Source of the DNA: Clostridia bacterium | GTDB taxonomy: Bacteria; Bacillota; Clostridia; Oscillospirales; CAG-272 | NCBI GenBank assembly: GCA_017631855.1 | Contig: JAGBSP010000008.1 | Coordinates: 1-40,709, forward strand | Direction: 5' to 3' | Length of the DNA: 40,709 bases | In this document: in pieces, positions 34,373 through 40,709 of the stretch | How positions within the stretch are numbered: the first letter of the stretch is position 1 | Layout of the letters: each line of letters begins with the position of its first letter | Notes under the pieces: model-generated | What the model was told of the DNA's origin: nothing | Seen by the model: only the letters and a program-made list of their open reading frames with translations | Database searches by the model: none | Made by a program: the position numbers and the translations under genes

Positions 34373-35149
34373 TTACTCGATCTGTTTCCTCATTCTCTCG
34401 AGGGCGCCTTTTTCGAGGCGGGAGACCTGTGCTTGGGAGATACCGATCTCCTCGGCGATTTCCATTTGAGTTTTGTTTTTATAATAACGGAGCTGAATGA
34501 TGGTACGTTCTCTTTCTCCAAGGCAATTCATTGCTTCGCGCAGGACGATGTTTTCGAGCCAAAGCTCGTCCGAGCTGTTCGAGTCGCTGAGCTGATCCAT
34601 CACGTAGATCGAATCGCCGTTTTCGCTGAACACGGGTTCATAGAGCGAGATTGGCTCGACGATGGCTTCCATTGCCCGAACCACGGCTTCCTTTTTTTCG
34701 CCGAGCCGTTTGGCAATCTCTTCGGCATCGGGTTCTCGCTCCATCTCACGAATAAATTCTTCCTTGGCTTGCAGGGCTCGATAGGCAAGATCACGCACCG
34801 AGCGGCTGATGCGGATGGAATTATTGTCGCGCAGATAGCGGCGGATTTCGCCGATGATCATAGGGACGGCGTAGGTGGAGAATTTCACGTCGAGGTCGGT
34901 ATTAAAATGGTCGACCGCCTTGCAAAGACCGATGCAACCTACCTGAAAGAGGTCGTCGAGATTTTCCTTTCGTCCCGTAAAGCGTTGCACGATGCTTAGA
35001 ACGAGGCGGAGATTTCCGTAGATCAGCTCTTGCCGCGCGCCCTCGTCTCCCTTTTTGACGCGAAGCAGAAGTTCGCGCTTTTCTTCATCGGTCAGCACTA
35101 CGAGATTCGAAGTGTTGACTCCGCAGATTTCCACTTTGTTATAGTACAT
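34373..35149 (-). CDS. sigG: RNA polymerase sporulation sigma factor SigG
   Basis: A 258-residue sigma-70 family protein that directs late forespore transcription. The ATG at 35149 is chosen because MYYNKVEICGVNTSNL aligns with the N-terminus of known SigG proteins, and GGGAG lies upstream. An in-frame extension to 35215 is not expected. Region 2 reads NLRLVLSIVQRFTGRKENL and DDLFQVGCIGLCKAVDHF, then KFSTYAVPMIIGEIRRYLRD, which is nearly invariant in SigG/SigF. Region 4 has KTQMEIAEEIGISQAQVSRL. EICGV(N/D)T at the start separates it from SigF. It lies behind an ABC importer operon rather than the spoIIG locus seen in Bacillus. A hairpin covers its ribosome binding site. Confidence 0.96.
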   Translation of the reverse strand: MYYNKVEICGVNTSNLVVLTDEEKRELLLRVKKGDEGARQELIYGNLRLVLSIVQRFTGRKENLDDLFQVGCIGLCKAVDHFNTDLDVKFSTYAVPMIIGEIRRYLRDNNSIRISRSVRDLAYRALQAKEEFIREMEREPDAEEIAKRLGEKKEAVVRAMEAIVEPISLYEPVFSENGDSIYVMDQLSDSNSSDELWLENIVLREAMNCLGERERTIIQLRYYKNKTQMEIAEEIGISQAQVSRLEKGALERMRKQIE

Positions 35150-35152
35150 AAA

Positions 35153-35189
35153 AATACTCCCGATACGAAATTTTTGTATCGGGAGTATT
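35153..35189 (-). promoter_or_regulatory. hairpin sequestering the sigG ribosome binding site
   Basis: A 14-bp perfect stem AATACTCCCGATAC/GTATCGGGAGTATT (35153-35166 and 35176-35189, 9-nt loop). On the minus strand the 3' arm contains the ribosome binding site GGGAG and is followed directly by TTT and the ATG. It can act as a terminator for the upstream ABC operon and as a translational block on read-through RNA. A weak SigG/SigF-like box (GAATA at 35213-35209, AATACTC at 35189-35183, spacer 19) overlaps the 5' arm. Confidence 0.65.
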
Positions 35190-35207
35190 GACTTTGTGTT
35201 GGGGAAA

Positions 35208-35825
35208 TTATTCATTTTCGGCTCTGCCGCTTTTTTCCAACATCAAACGGAAAACAGGTGTACCCTCCATCCGCACAATTTCGTCGCAGAGAGCAAGATC
35301 AGCTTGCTCGTGTGTGACAAAAAGGAGTGTCTTTCCTTTCGTTTCCTCTAAAATCAGTCGTGCCGCTATTTCTTTTGCTTCGGTGTCAAGACCTCGGAAG
35401 GGCTCGTCCAAGAGAAGCAGATCGGGAGCATAGGCAAGTGCTCGTGCGATCGAGATACGCTGCTTCATTCCGCCGGAAAGTTCGTGCGGATGCTTTTTTG
35501 CAACCTCTTCGGCATCGTCAAAGAGAATGCGAAGATAGCGCATCGCGGTTTCCTCGTTCGCGCCGACGGTGGTGATATTTTCCAGCGCCGTCATCCAAGG
35601 AAAGAGGCGAGGCTCTTGGAAAATATAGGAAAGCCGCTCGTGCGAGGAACGAATTTTTCCGTCGCTTATCGTCGTCAGACCTGCGATTGCATGCAGTAGA
35701 GAGCTTTTTCCAATGCCCGACGCGCCGACGATCCCTGTGATGCCACCCGTGAGAAATTCAAAGCTAACGCCGTCGAGTACGGTCTGCTTGCCGTAGCGTA
35801 GCGTTATGTGTTCAAGTGTCAGCAT
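35208..35825 (-). CDS. ABC transporter ATP-binding protein, nitrate/sulfonate/taurine type
   Basis: A 205-residue ATPase that powers the importer made with the permease and binding protein upstream. Walker A is GASGIGKSS near residue 35, the Q-loop is FQEPRLFPW, the signature is LSGGMKQR near 116, Walker B is LLLLDEP and the switch His is in FVTHEQ. The Q-loop sequence QEPRLFPW is typical of the SsuB/TauB/ThiZ group. It is shorter than usual (about 240-260) at the C-terminus. Its start overlaps the permease end by 14 bp, so the two are translationally coupled. The substrate is unknown. Confidence 0.92.
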   Translation of the reverse strand: MLTLEHITLRYGKQTVLDGVSFEFLTGGITGIVGASGIGKSSLLHAIAGLTTISDGKIRSSHERLSYIFQEPRLFPWMTALENITTVGANEETAMRYLRILFDDAEEVAKKHPHELSGGMKQRISIARALAYAPDLLLLDEPFRGLDTEAKEIAARLILEETKGKTLLFVTHEQADLALCDEIVRMEGTPVFRLMLEKSGRAENE

Positions 35826-36639
35826 CGTTCTCTCCTTTCGGTAGCATTCGGAATTTTTGTCCGAGCCGTCTTAGCGCAAAAAGGAAACATGTTTCGATGA
35901 TCAAGCTCAGCACGATCACCACAAGCGTCCACGCAAAGAGGGTTTCGGGAAGCATATATTGCTTGGAGAGAAAGATCTCGGTGCCAATCGAGTGTTGCGG
36001 AACAGCGAGGATCTCCGCCGCAACGCTTGCCTTCCACGCCATACCGAGCGCCGATTGGCAGGCGGCGAAGAAGTAGGGAGCCACGGTGGGAAAATAGAGA
36101 CGCATCACACGTTTCCCGAGAGAAAATCGGTATACGGTCGCCACCTCGCGAAGATTGGGATCAACCGCGCGAATTCCCTCCGAAACGTTTGCCCAGACGA
36201 TGGGAACGACGATGAGCGCCGTAATAAAGACTGGAAGGACCGATTTATCAAGCCAAAGCATTGCCAGAATGATAAAGGATGCGACGGGGGTCGCCTTGAT
36301 TGCCGTGAGGGCGGGGGAGAGCAGTGTGTGAAGCAGACGGGAAATGCTTGTCAGATAAGCGACAAGACAGCCGATGATCAGCGAAACGAGCACGCCCCAG
36401 ACAACACGGAGCAGAGAAACGAGCGTAATGTGCCAAAAGCTGTACTGCACGCCGTAGCGATAAAGGCTTTCGCTTCGTTCGGTCACGAGCAGCCAAAGTT
36501 CGGAAAAGACAGCTTTGGGCGTCGGAAAGACGAGGTCAATACCGATCCGTGCCGAGAGAAAATACCAAAGAACGCTCCAAAAGGCAATCACCAGCAGTGC
36601 TTTGCCAAACGCGATGGCAATTTTTTTCACAAGCTGCAT
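35812..36639 (-). CDS. ABC transporter permease, SsuC/TauC/ThiX type
   Basis: A 275-residue membrane protein with about six hydrophobic segments and the BPD_transp_1 layout. It starts with a transmembrane helix (FGKALLVIAFWSVLWYFLSA) and FPTPKAVFSELW, common in nitrate/sulfonate/taurine permeases. The EAA-type loop is EVATVYRFSLGKRVMRLYFP near residues 165-190. AAAGGAG lies before the ATG. It is the middle gene of the importer, 52 bp after the binding protein gene and overlapping the ATPase gene. The ligand cannot be told from the sequence. Confidence 0.92.
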   Translation of the reverse strand: MQLVKKIAIAFGKALLVIAFWSVLWYFLSARIGIDLVFPTPKAVFSELWLLVTERSESLYRYGVQYSFWHITLVSLLRVVWGVLVSLIIGCLVAYLTSISRLLHTLLSPALTAIKATPVASFIILAMLWLDKSVLPVFITALIVVPIVWANVSEGIRAVDPNLREVATVYRFSLGKRVMRLYFPTVAPYFFAACQSALGMAWKASVAAEILAVPQHSIGTEIFLSKQYMLPETLFAWTLVVIVLSLIIETCFLFALRRLGQKFRMLPKGENDADT

Positions 36640-36691
36640 CGTTCAACGCTCCTTTCTTTGAAAATTTAAAAATGGTAGGGAATATTTTGGA

Positions 36692-37798
36692 TTATTTCTT
36701 CGTGTTTGCTTGGGTCAGGGCAACGGTGACCTTAGGCTCGGGGAGTACGGCAAGCTCGATCGCACCCGTAGCAAAGGCGGTGGCAAGCGCGTCGGGCGTC
36801 GAATAGGTGGTAGTGTCGATCGTTACGTCAGAGCCGATCACAAGTCCTGCCGCTTGCAGAAGAGCTACCGTGATATATTCGGGGTTAGCACCGGCACCGG
36901 GAACGTAGATCGTCTTACCCTTGAGGTCATCGAGTGAATCGATTGCGGGATAGCCCGCGCCCTGCAAGAGATAGAGCACACCGAGGGTATTGAGCGCGAG
37001 AAGCTGGATCTTACCCTGTGCGTTGAAGAGCTTTGCGGCAACGTTGGTGGGGAGCGCCGCGATCTTGCATTCGCCGTTCTGGATCGCACCGACGATTGCG
37101 GTTGCGTCTGCATGGAGCGAGATATTATAATTCATATCGTCGGTTCCACCCTTCGAGTTGACGATCATTTCCGCCATACCGAGCGCCGTCGTTCCATTGA
37201 GCGCATAGACCTTGATTTCAAGATCGGAGTCAGCCGCAGCTGCATCTCCGTCTGCCGAATAATAGAAATCGTCCGGGGGGAGCTTGCCGCCGATCGACTT
37301 GGGATCGACCGCCTTGATCTTTTCGCAGAATGCGTTCATCACGGGCTTCATATCATTGCCTGCAAAATAGCAGAGATTGCAGTTGGGCAGAGCTTTTTGC
37401 GCAATGGGCGCTTTGGGAAGAATACCTGCGCTGACGATGAGGTTTACGGCATTCTCGCCGCCCGCCTTGATCGTGTTGACCGAAGCGGAGTAGTCCTCGA
37501 GAAACTTCGCAAGTTCGTTCGGATGACTCTCGGCAAACTCACGGTTGACTACAAGACAGCCCTGCACGAGCGTGTTGTCGCCGTACAGCGTTTCCCATTC
37601 GGCGGTCATATTGATGGCAACGCCTGCTTCGGTGGTCTTTTTCGAGCCTCCGTTCGTTTCCTCCTCGTTGTCCGAGGAAGCGCCGCCGTCGGTCTCCGTG
37701 CCGTTTTGTGCCGCGGGAGCGCAGGCGAAAAGGGCAACGGGAAGGATCATCAAAAGCGCTAAGGTCAGCGCAATGAGTTTGAGAATAGAGTGTTTCAT
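36692..37798 (-). CDS. ABC transporter solute-binding lipoprotein, apparently circularly permuted
   Basis: A 368-residue lipoprotein. The signal peptide ends in the lipobox LFAC with Cys26, then a Gly/Ser/Glu/Asn linker to about residue 55. Residues 59-181 (AGVAINMTAEWETLYGDNTL, NREFAESHPNELAKFLEDY, AGILPKAPIAQKALPNCN, KSIGGKLPPDDFYY) are what is normally the C-terminal half of this NMT1/SsuA-like family. After a short linker (SADGDAAAADSD), residues 193-368 (EIKVYALNGTTALGM, LPTNVAAKLFN, LNTLGVLYLLQ, DLKGKTIYVPGAGANPEYIT, VLPEPKVTVALTQANTKK) are what is normally the N-terminal half. The two halves are therefore swapped, in one unbroken frame. It should deliver an unknown small ligand to the permease. 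Confidence 0.85.
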   Translation of the reverse strand: MKHSILKLIALTLALLMILPVALFACAPAAQNGTETDGGASSDNEEETNGGSKKTTEAGVAINMTAEWETLYGDNTLVQGCLVVNREFAESHPNELAKFLEDYSASVNTIKAGGENAVNLIVSAGILPKAPIAQKALPNCNLCYFAGNDMKPVMNAFCEKIKAVDPKSIGGKLPPDDFYYSADGDAAAADSDLEIKVYALNGTTALGMAEMIVNSKGGTDDMNYNISLHADATAIVGAIQNGECKIAALPTNVAAKLFNAQGKIQLLALNTLGVLYLLQGAGYPAIDSLDDLKGKTIYVPGAGANPEYITVALLQAAGLVIGSDVTIDTTTYSTPDALATAFATGAIELAVLPEPKVTVALTQANTKK

Positions 37799-37828
37799 GC
37801 TGAGATTTCCTTTCTTTTGGTAAAAATT

Positions 37829-38494
37829 TTATATCAAGCGCAAAAGTGCGTCTTTGTTTTGGAGAAGAATGGTTTTTCCTTGCTTTTCGATCAGTCCCTC
37901 ATCGCAGAGAGCGTCGATGGCGCGGTAGAGTGAGGCTCGTCCCATTCCGAGCAGTTCGGCAAGGCGGCTCATCGGGCAGGGAGGGATGAAGATGCCGTCC
38001 TGTTCGTAATCAAGAAGAAAAACGGCAAGCTTCTTTTCGGCACTTCCCGCCGTCAGCGTCGTGATCTTTCGGTTGAGATAGACAATCTTTCGGCTCTGGA
38101 AGGCAAGATAGTTTTTGAGGATTTCGGGCTCTCCCTCGATCAGTTTCTTTACGGCGTCCCCGTCAAGAAAAAGAATTTTCGCGGGCGAGGTTGTGACGAT
38201 CGACGTCGGAAACGGTTCGTCCTCGGCATAGAGATTGGCAATGCCGAAAAGCTCTCCGCTGCGGAGTGATTTGACGAGTGCCTGCGCGTCGGTTTCCACA
38301 CGCGCCTTGCCCGAAAGCAGAATTCCGATGCGGACGCGTTCGGTCGACGGGGAATATGCGACCTCGTGCACACCAAAGGAAACAATCTCGCAAGTGCCGC
38401 CCGAAAAATATCGGACCACGGCGGAGGGGGTCAGCGAGGCAAAGACGGGATGCGCCCGAAGAATCGAAAGCAATTCGGTTGAGTTTGGGATCAT
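37829..38494 (-). CDS. Crp/Fnr-family transcriptional regulator
   Basis: A 221-residue regulator. The ATG at 38494 is chosen (MIPNSTELLSILRAHPVFAS) because AGGAGG lies about 10 nt upstream; a TTG six codons earlier is also in frame. Residues ~15-130 form a cyclic-nucleotide-binding-like beta-roll (GILLSGKARVETDAQ, SGELFGIANLYAEDEPF). Residues ~150-221 form a winged helix-turn-helix (PMSRLAELLGMGRASLYRAI). It lacks the cysteine set of Fnr iron-sulfur sensors. It heads the minus-strand unit with the ABC importer (30 bp to the binding protein gene) and probably regulates it (inference). A 16-bp inverted repeat lies at the transcription start. Confidence 0.9.
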   Translation of the reverse strand: MIPNSTELLSILRAHPVFASLTPSAVVRYFSGGTCEIVSFGVHEVAYSPSTERVRIGILLSGKARVETDAQALVKSLRSGELFGIANLYAEDEPFPTSIVTTSPAKILFLDGDAVKKLIEGEPEILKNYLAFQSRKIVYLNRKITTLTAGSAEKKLAVFLLDYEQDGIFIPPCPMSRLAELLGMGRASLYRAIDALCDEGLIEKQGKTILLQNKDALLRLI

Positions 38495-38515
38495 GGACAG
38501 TATATCCTCCAAAAG

Positions 38516-38531
38516 TGTCTTATTTGGGACA
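38516..38531. promoter_or_regulatory. possible operator at the Crp-family gene
   Basis: TGTCTTATTTGGGACA is a TGTC-N8-GACA inverted repeat just downstream of the promoter at 38537-38565, covering the likely start site. A 16-bp symmetric site here would suit autorepression by the Crp/Fnr-family product. Only four bases of each half-site are paired. Confidence 0.35.
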
Positions 38532-38536
38532 GAAAT

Positions 38537-38565
38537 ATTGTACCATAGCTAAAAAAGAATGTCAA
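38537..38565 (-). promoter_or_regulatory. sigma-A promoter of the Crp regulator/ABC importer unit
   Basis: On the minus strand TTGACA (38565-38560), a 17-bp spacer and TACAAT (38542-38537) preceded by TGG. It is about 43 bp before the ATG at 38494. Confidence 0.85.
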
Positions 38566-38688
38566 GAGTTTTTTGTAGAAAAATGTAAACAAATTGTTAA
38601 AAGCGCCAAAAGAGTGCTTTATTTATGATAAAATTATGTTATACTGTAATCTCAAAATGATAAACGTAAATCTTTTGGAGGATGAGAT

Positions 38689-39576
38689 ATGACTTTGATA
38701 ATTCTGGCAGCAGGAATGGGCTCGCGTTACGGCGGACTCAAGCAGATCGACCCCATCACGAAGGAAGGGGATTTTATTATCGATTTTTCGGTGTTTGACG
38801 CCATTCGTAACGGCTTTGATAAGGTCGTTTTCGTCATTAAGGAGGAGCACTTGGAGCTCTTCAAGGAGACCATCGGTTCTCGCTTTGAGGGCAAGGTGAA
38901 GGTTGAGTACGCATTTCAGCGTCTGACCGATCTTCCCGAAGGCTTTACGCTTCCCGAGGGACGCACGAAGCCGTGGGGCACGACGCAGGCGGTGCTTGCC
39001 GCAAAGGAACTTGTCAACGAGCCGTTCTGTGTGCTCAATGCCGATGATTTTTACGGTGAGAGTGCGTATCGCTTGGTGGCTTCGCATTTCACGGCGCCCA
39101 CCGAGGACTACTGTATGGTCGGCTACCGCGTCGGAAACACGCTGACCGATCACGGTACGGTATCGCGCGGCGTTTGCGAGGTGAGTGAGGAAGGCTATCT
39201 TCAGGCAATCGTTGAGCGCACTGCAATTTCGCGCGACGGCGAGGAGGCAGTCTTTGAGGCGGACGGCAAGGAGGTCAGAATTTCGCTCACGACCCCCGTT
39301 TCGATGAACTTCTGGGGCTTTACGCCGAAGCTTTTCGGACAGCTCGAGCAATATTTCGTTGATTTCCTTTCCAATCTCGGCGATAATCCGCTCAAGTGCG
39401 AGTGCTATCTTCCGATGGCAGTTGGTGAGCTGATGGCAAAGGGCGAGTGCCGTGTTCGCGTCTATGAGTCGGAGGATGCTTGGTACGGTGTGACCTATTC
39501 GGACGATAAACCCAAGGTCAAGGCAAGTCTGGAAGCGCTCAAGGAAGCGGGCGTATATCCCGAAAAGCTGAGCTGA
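38689..39576 (+). CDS. sugar nucleotidyltransferase (NDP-sugar pyrophosphorylase family)
   Basis: A 295-residue cytoplasmic enzyme of the NTP_transferase fold. It begins MTLIILAAGMGSRYGGLKQ, the nucleotide-binding signature (LAAGxGxR plus K). FCVLNADDFYG near 110 is the metal-binding LxxDDF-type motif, and KPWGTTQAVLAAKE near 93 is typical of nucleotidyltransferases that activate a hexose phosphate. It would join a sugar-1-phosphate to an NTP; the sugar is not certain. Context with galE 11 bp downstream suggests UDP-hexose metabolism, for example activation of galactose or glucose phosphate from glycan breakdown (inference). TTGGAGG lies before the ATG. Confidence 0.85.
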   Translation: MTLIILAAGMGSRYGGLKQIDPITKEGDFIIDFSVFDAIRNGFDKVVFVIKEEHLELFKETIGSRFEGKVKVEYAFQRLTDLPEGFTLPEGRTKPWGTTQAVLAAKELVNEPFCVLNADDFYGESAYRLVASHFTAPTEDYCMVGYRVGNTLTDHGTVSRGVCEVSEEGYLQAIVERTAISRDGEEAVFEADGKEVRISLTTPVSMNFWGFTPKLFGQLEQYFVDFLSNLGDNPLKCECYLPMAVGELMAKGECRVRVYESEDAWYGVTYSDDKPKVKASLEALKEAGVYPEKLS

Positions 39577-39587
39577 GAGAAGCAAAT

Positions 39588-40601
39588 ATGGCAATTTTAA
39601 TTACGGGTGGTGCGGGTTATATCGGCTCGCACACGATGGTTGAATTTCTGACGGCGGGACGCGAGCTCGTTGTGGTGGATAATTTTATGAACTCCAAGCC
39701 CGAGTCTTTGCGCCGTGTGAAGGAGATCACGGGGAAGGATTTTCGATTCTACGAGGTCGATCTGCTCGATCGGGATAAGCTTGAGAAGGTCTTTCTGGAA
39801 AACGAGATCGAGGCGTGTATTCACTTTGCGGGGCTGAAGGCTGTGGGTGAATCCTGCGAGAAGCCTCTGCTTTATTACCATAATAATATTACGGGAACGC
39901 TGAATCTTTGCGAGCTTCTCGCAAAATACGGCGCAAAGCGTATCGTGTTCAGCTCGTCGGCAACCGTTTACGGCAAGCCCGCCAGCGTACCGATCACCGA
40001 GGATTTCCCGACCTCGACCACCAATCCGTACGGTGAAACCAAGCTGATGATCGAGCGAATTCTTGCGGATCTCGTCAAGGCAGATCCCGAATGGAGCGTT
40101 TCGGTGCTTCGTTATTTCAATCCGATCGGAGCGCATCCGAGCGGACGCATCGGAGAGGACCCGCAGGGAATTCCGAACAATCTTTTGCCCTACGTATCGC
40201 AGGTCGCGACGGGACGCAGAGAATTTCTCTCGATCTTCGGCGACGATTACGCGACGCACGACGGCACGGGCGTGCGCGACTACATTCACGTGGTCGACTT
40301 GGCGCGCGCTCACCTCTCGGCGATCGAGTATGCCGAGAAAACGACGGGCATTGACTATTTCAACATCGGTACGGGTGTCGGCTATTCGGTGCTCGATATC
40401 GTGCACGCTTATGAAACAGCAACGGGAGCGAAGGTCCCGTATCGGATTGCACCGCGCCGTCCGGGTGATATCGACGAGTGCTATGCCAACCCCGAAAAGG
40501 CGGCAAAGGTGCTTGGCTGGCGCGCCGAGTACGGTCTTGAGGAGATGTGCCGTCACGCCTACGGCTGGCAATCGCAGAATCCGAACGGATACGATAAGTA
40601 A
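39588..40601 (+). CDS. galE: UDP-glucose 4-epimerase
   Basis: A 337-residue short-chain dehydrogenase/reductase that interconverts UDP-galactose and UDP-glucose through a bound NAD. The N-terminal Rossmann motif is GGAGYIGSH, then VVVDNFMNS. The catalytic serine region FSSSATVYGKP is near 123, and the YxxxK pair is in NPYGETK near 148. FNPIGAHPSGRIGEDP and PRRPGDI are GalE marks. The length is normal. AGAAGC is the only weak ribosome binding site, so coupling with the nucleotidyltransferase 11 bp upstream is likely. It ends at a palindromic repeat and a terminator. Confidence 0.95.
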   Translation: MAILITGGAGYIGSHTMVEFLTAGRELVVVDNFMNSKPESLRRVKEITGKDFRFYEVDLLDRDKLEKVFLENEIEACIHFAGLKAVGESCEKPLLYYHNNITGTLNLCELLAKYGAKRIVFSSSATVYGKPASVPITEDFPTSTTNPYGETKLMIERILADLVKADPEWSVSVLRYFNPIGAHPSGRIGEDPQGIPNNLLPYVSQVATGRREFLSIFGDDYATHDGTGVRDYIHVVDLARAHLSAIEYAEKTTGIDYFNIGTGVGYSVLDIVHAYETATGAKVPYRIAPRRPGDIDECYANPEKAAKVLGWRAEYGLEEMCRHAYGWQSQNPNGYDK

Positions 40602-40606
40602 GACGC

Positions 40607-40654
40607 GCGTTACTTTTCTTTCGGGAAAGAAAAGTAACCAAAAGAAAGCAACAC
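40607..40654 (+). repeat. 48-bp interspersed palindromic repeat, copy 2
   Basis: The palindrome GTTACTTTTCTTTC-GG-GAAAGAAAAGTAAC (40609-40638), then CAAAAGAAAGCAACAC. It matches the element at 34318-34365 at 47 of 48 positions in opposite orientation, 6 bp after galE. Confidence 0.9.
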
Positions 40655-40676
40655 AGACAAGGCAAAACAGAATTAT

Positions 40677-40700
40677 CGGGCACTGTACAAGCCCGTTTTT
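40677..40700 (+). terminator. terminator after galE
   Basis: CGGGC (40677-40681) pairs with GCCCG (40691-40695) around a 9-nt loop, followed by five T. The stem is short but GC-rich. Confidence 0.6.
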
Positions 40701-40709
40701 ACCACAATC

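Overview
The window looks like chromosome from an endospore-forming Clostridia-type Firmicute, probably uncultured and gut-associated. The grounds are: sporulation sigma factor SigG, dipicolinate synthase DpaAB and CotF-like coat proteins; the Firmicute gene order gdpP-rplI-dnaB-tilS-hpt-ftsH; Gram-positive-type lipoproteins; and a GH29 fucosidase beside AraC regulators. I see no tRNA or rRNA gene, no insertion sequence, no phage gene and no CRISPR array.

Layout. 1-4.2 kb: a MATE efflux pump cut by the window edge, divergent from an AraC regulator; a second AraC regulator divergent from an alpha-L-fucosidase; and a small lipoprotein with a 15-bp tandem repeat. 4.2-6.1 kb: two CotF-like spore genes behind a consensus SigG promoter, then cysK and rpsT. 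6.2-7.1 kb: about 1 kb of AT-rich DNA with no gene. 7.1-21.0 kb: one 13.6-kb operon with a sigma-A promoter and a folded leader of about 265 nt. It encodes a 1131-residue solute-binding fusion protein, permease pair 1, an NHL/TPR/Yip1 membrane protein, a 1235-residue DUF5696-like protein and permease pair 2, with no ATPase. 21.0-21.5 kb: a cluster of palindromic repeats. 21.5-29.6 kb: the housekeeping run ftsH, hpt, tilS, dnaB, rplI, gdpP, all on the minus strand. 29.8-34.1 kb: alaS, divergent from dpaAB, which has a SigK-type promoter. 34.4-38.5 kb (minus strand): a Crp-family regulator, a three-gene ABC importer and sigG. 38.7-40.6 kb: a sugar nucleotidyltransferase and galE.

The two most unusual items are these. 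(1) The seven-gene glycan-uptake-like operon pairs one soluble binding fusion with two permease pairs and two large exported or membrane proteins of unknown function. Neither large exported protein has a lipobox, although other lipoproteins in the window do. (2) The solute-binding lipoprotein at 36692-37798 appears circularly permuted: its normally C-terminal half precedes its normally N-terminal half, in one unbroken frame.

Three sporulation regulatory sites can be read directly: a perfect SigG-type promoter before the CotF-like genes, a SigK-type promoter before dpaA, and a hairpin that contains the sigG ribosome binding site. A composite palindromic repeat family recurs at three gene 3' ends (21.1-21.5, 34.1-34.4 and 40.6 kb). 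All functional assignments rest on motif recognition by eye; no database search was run.
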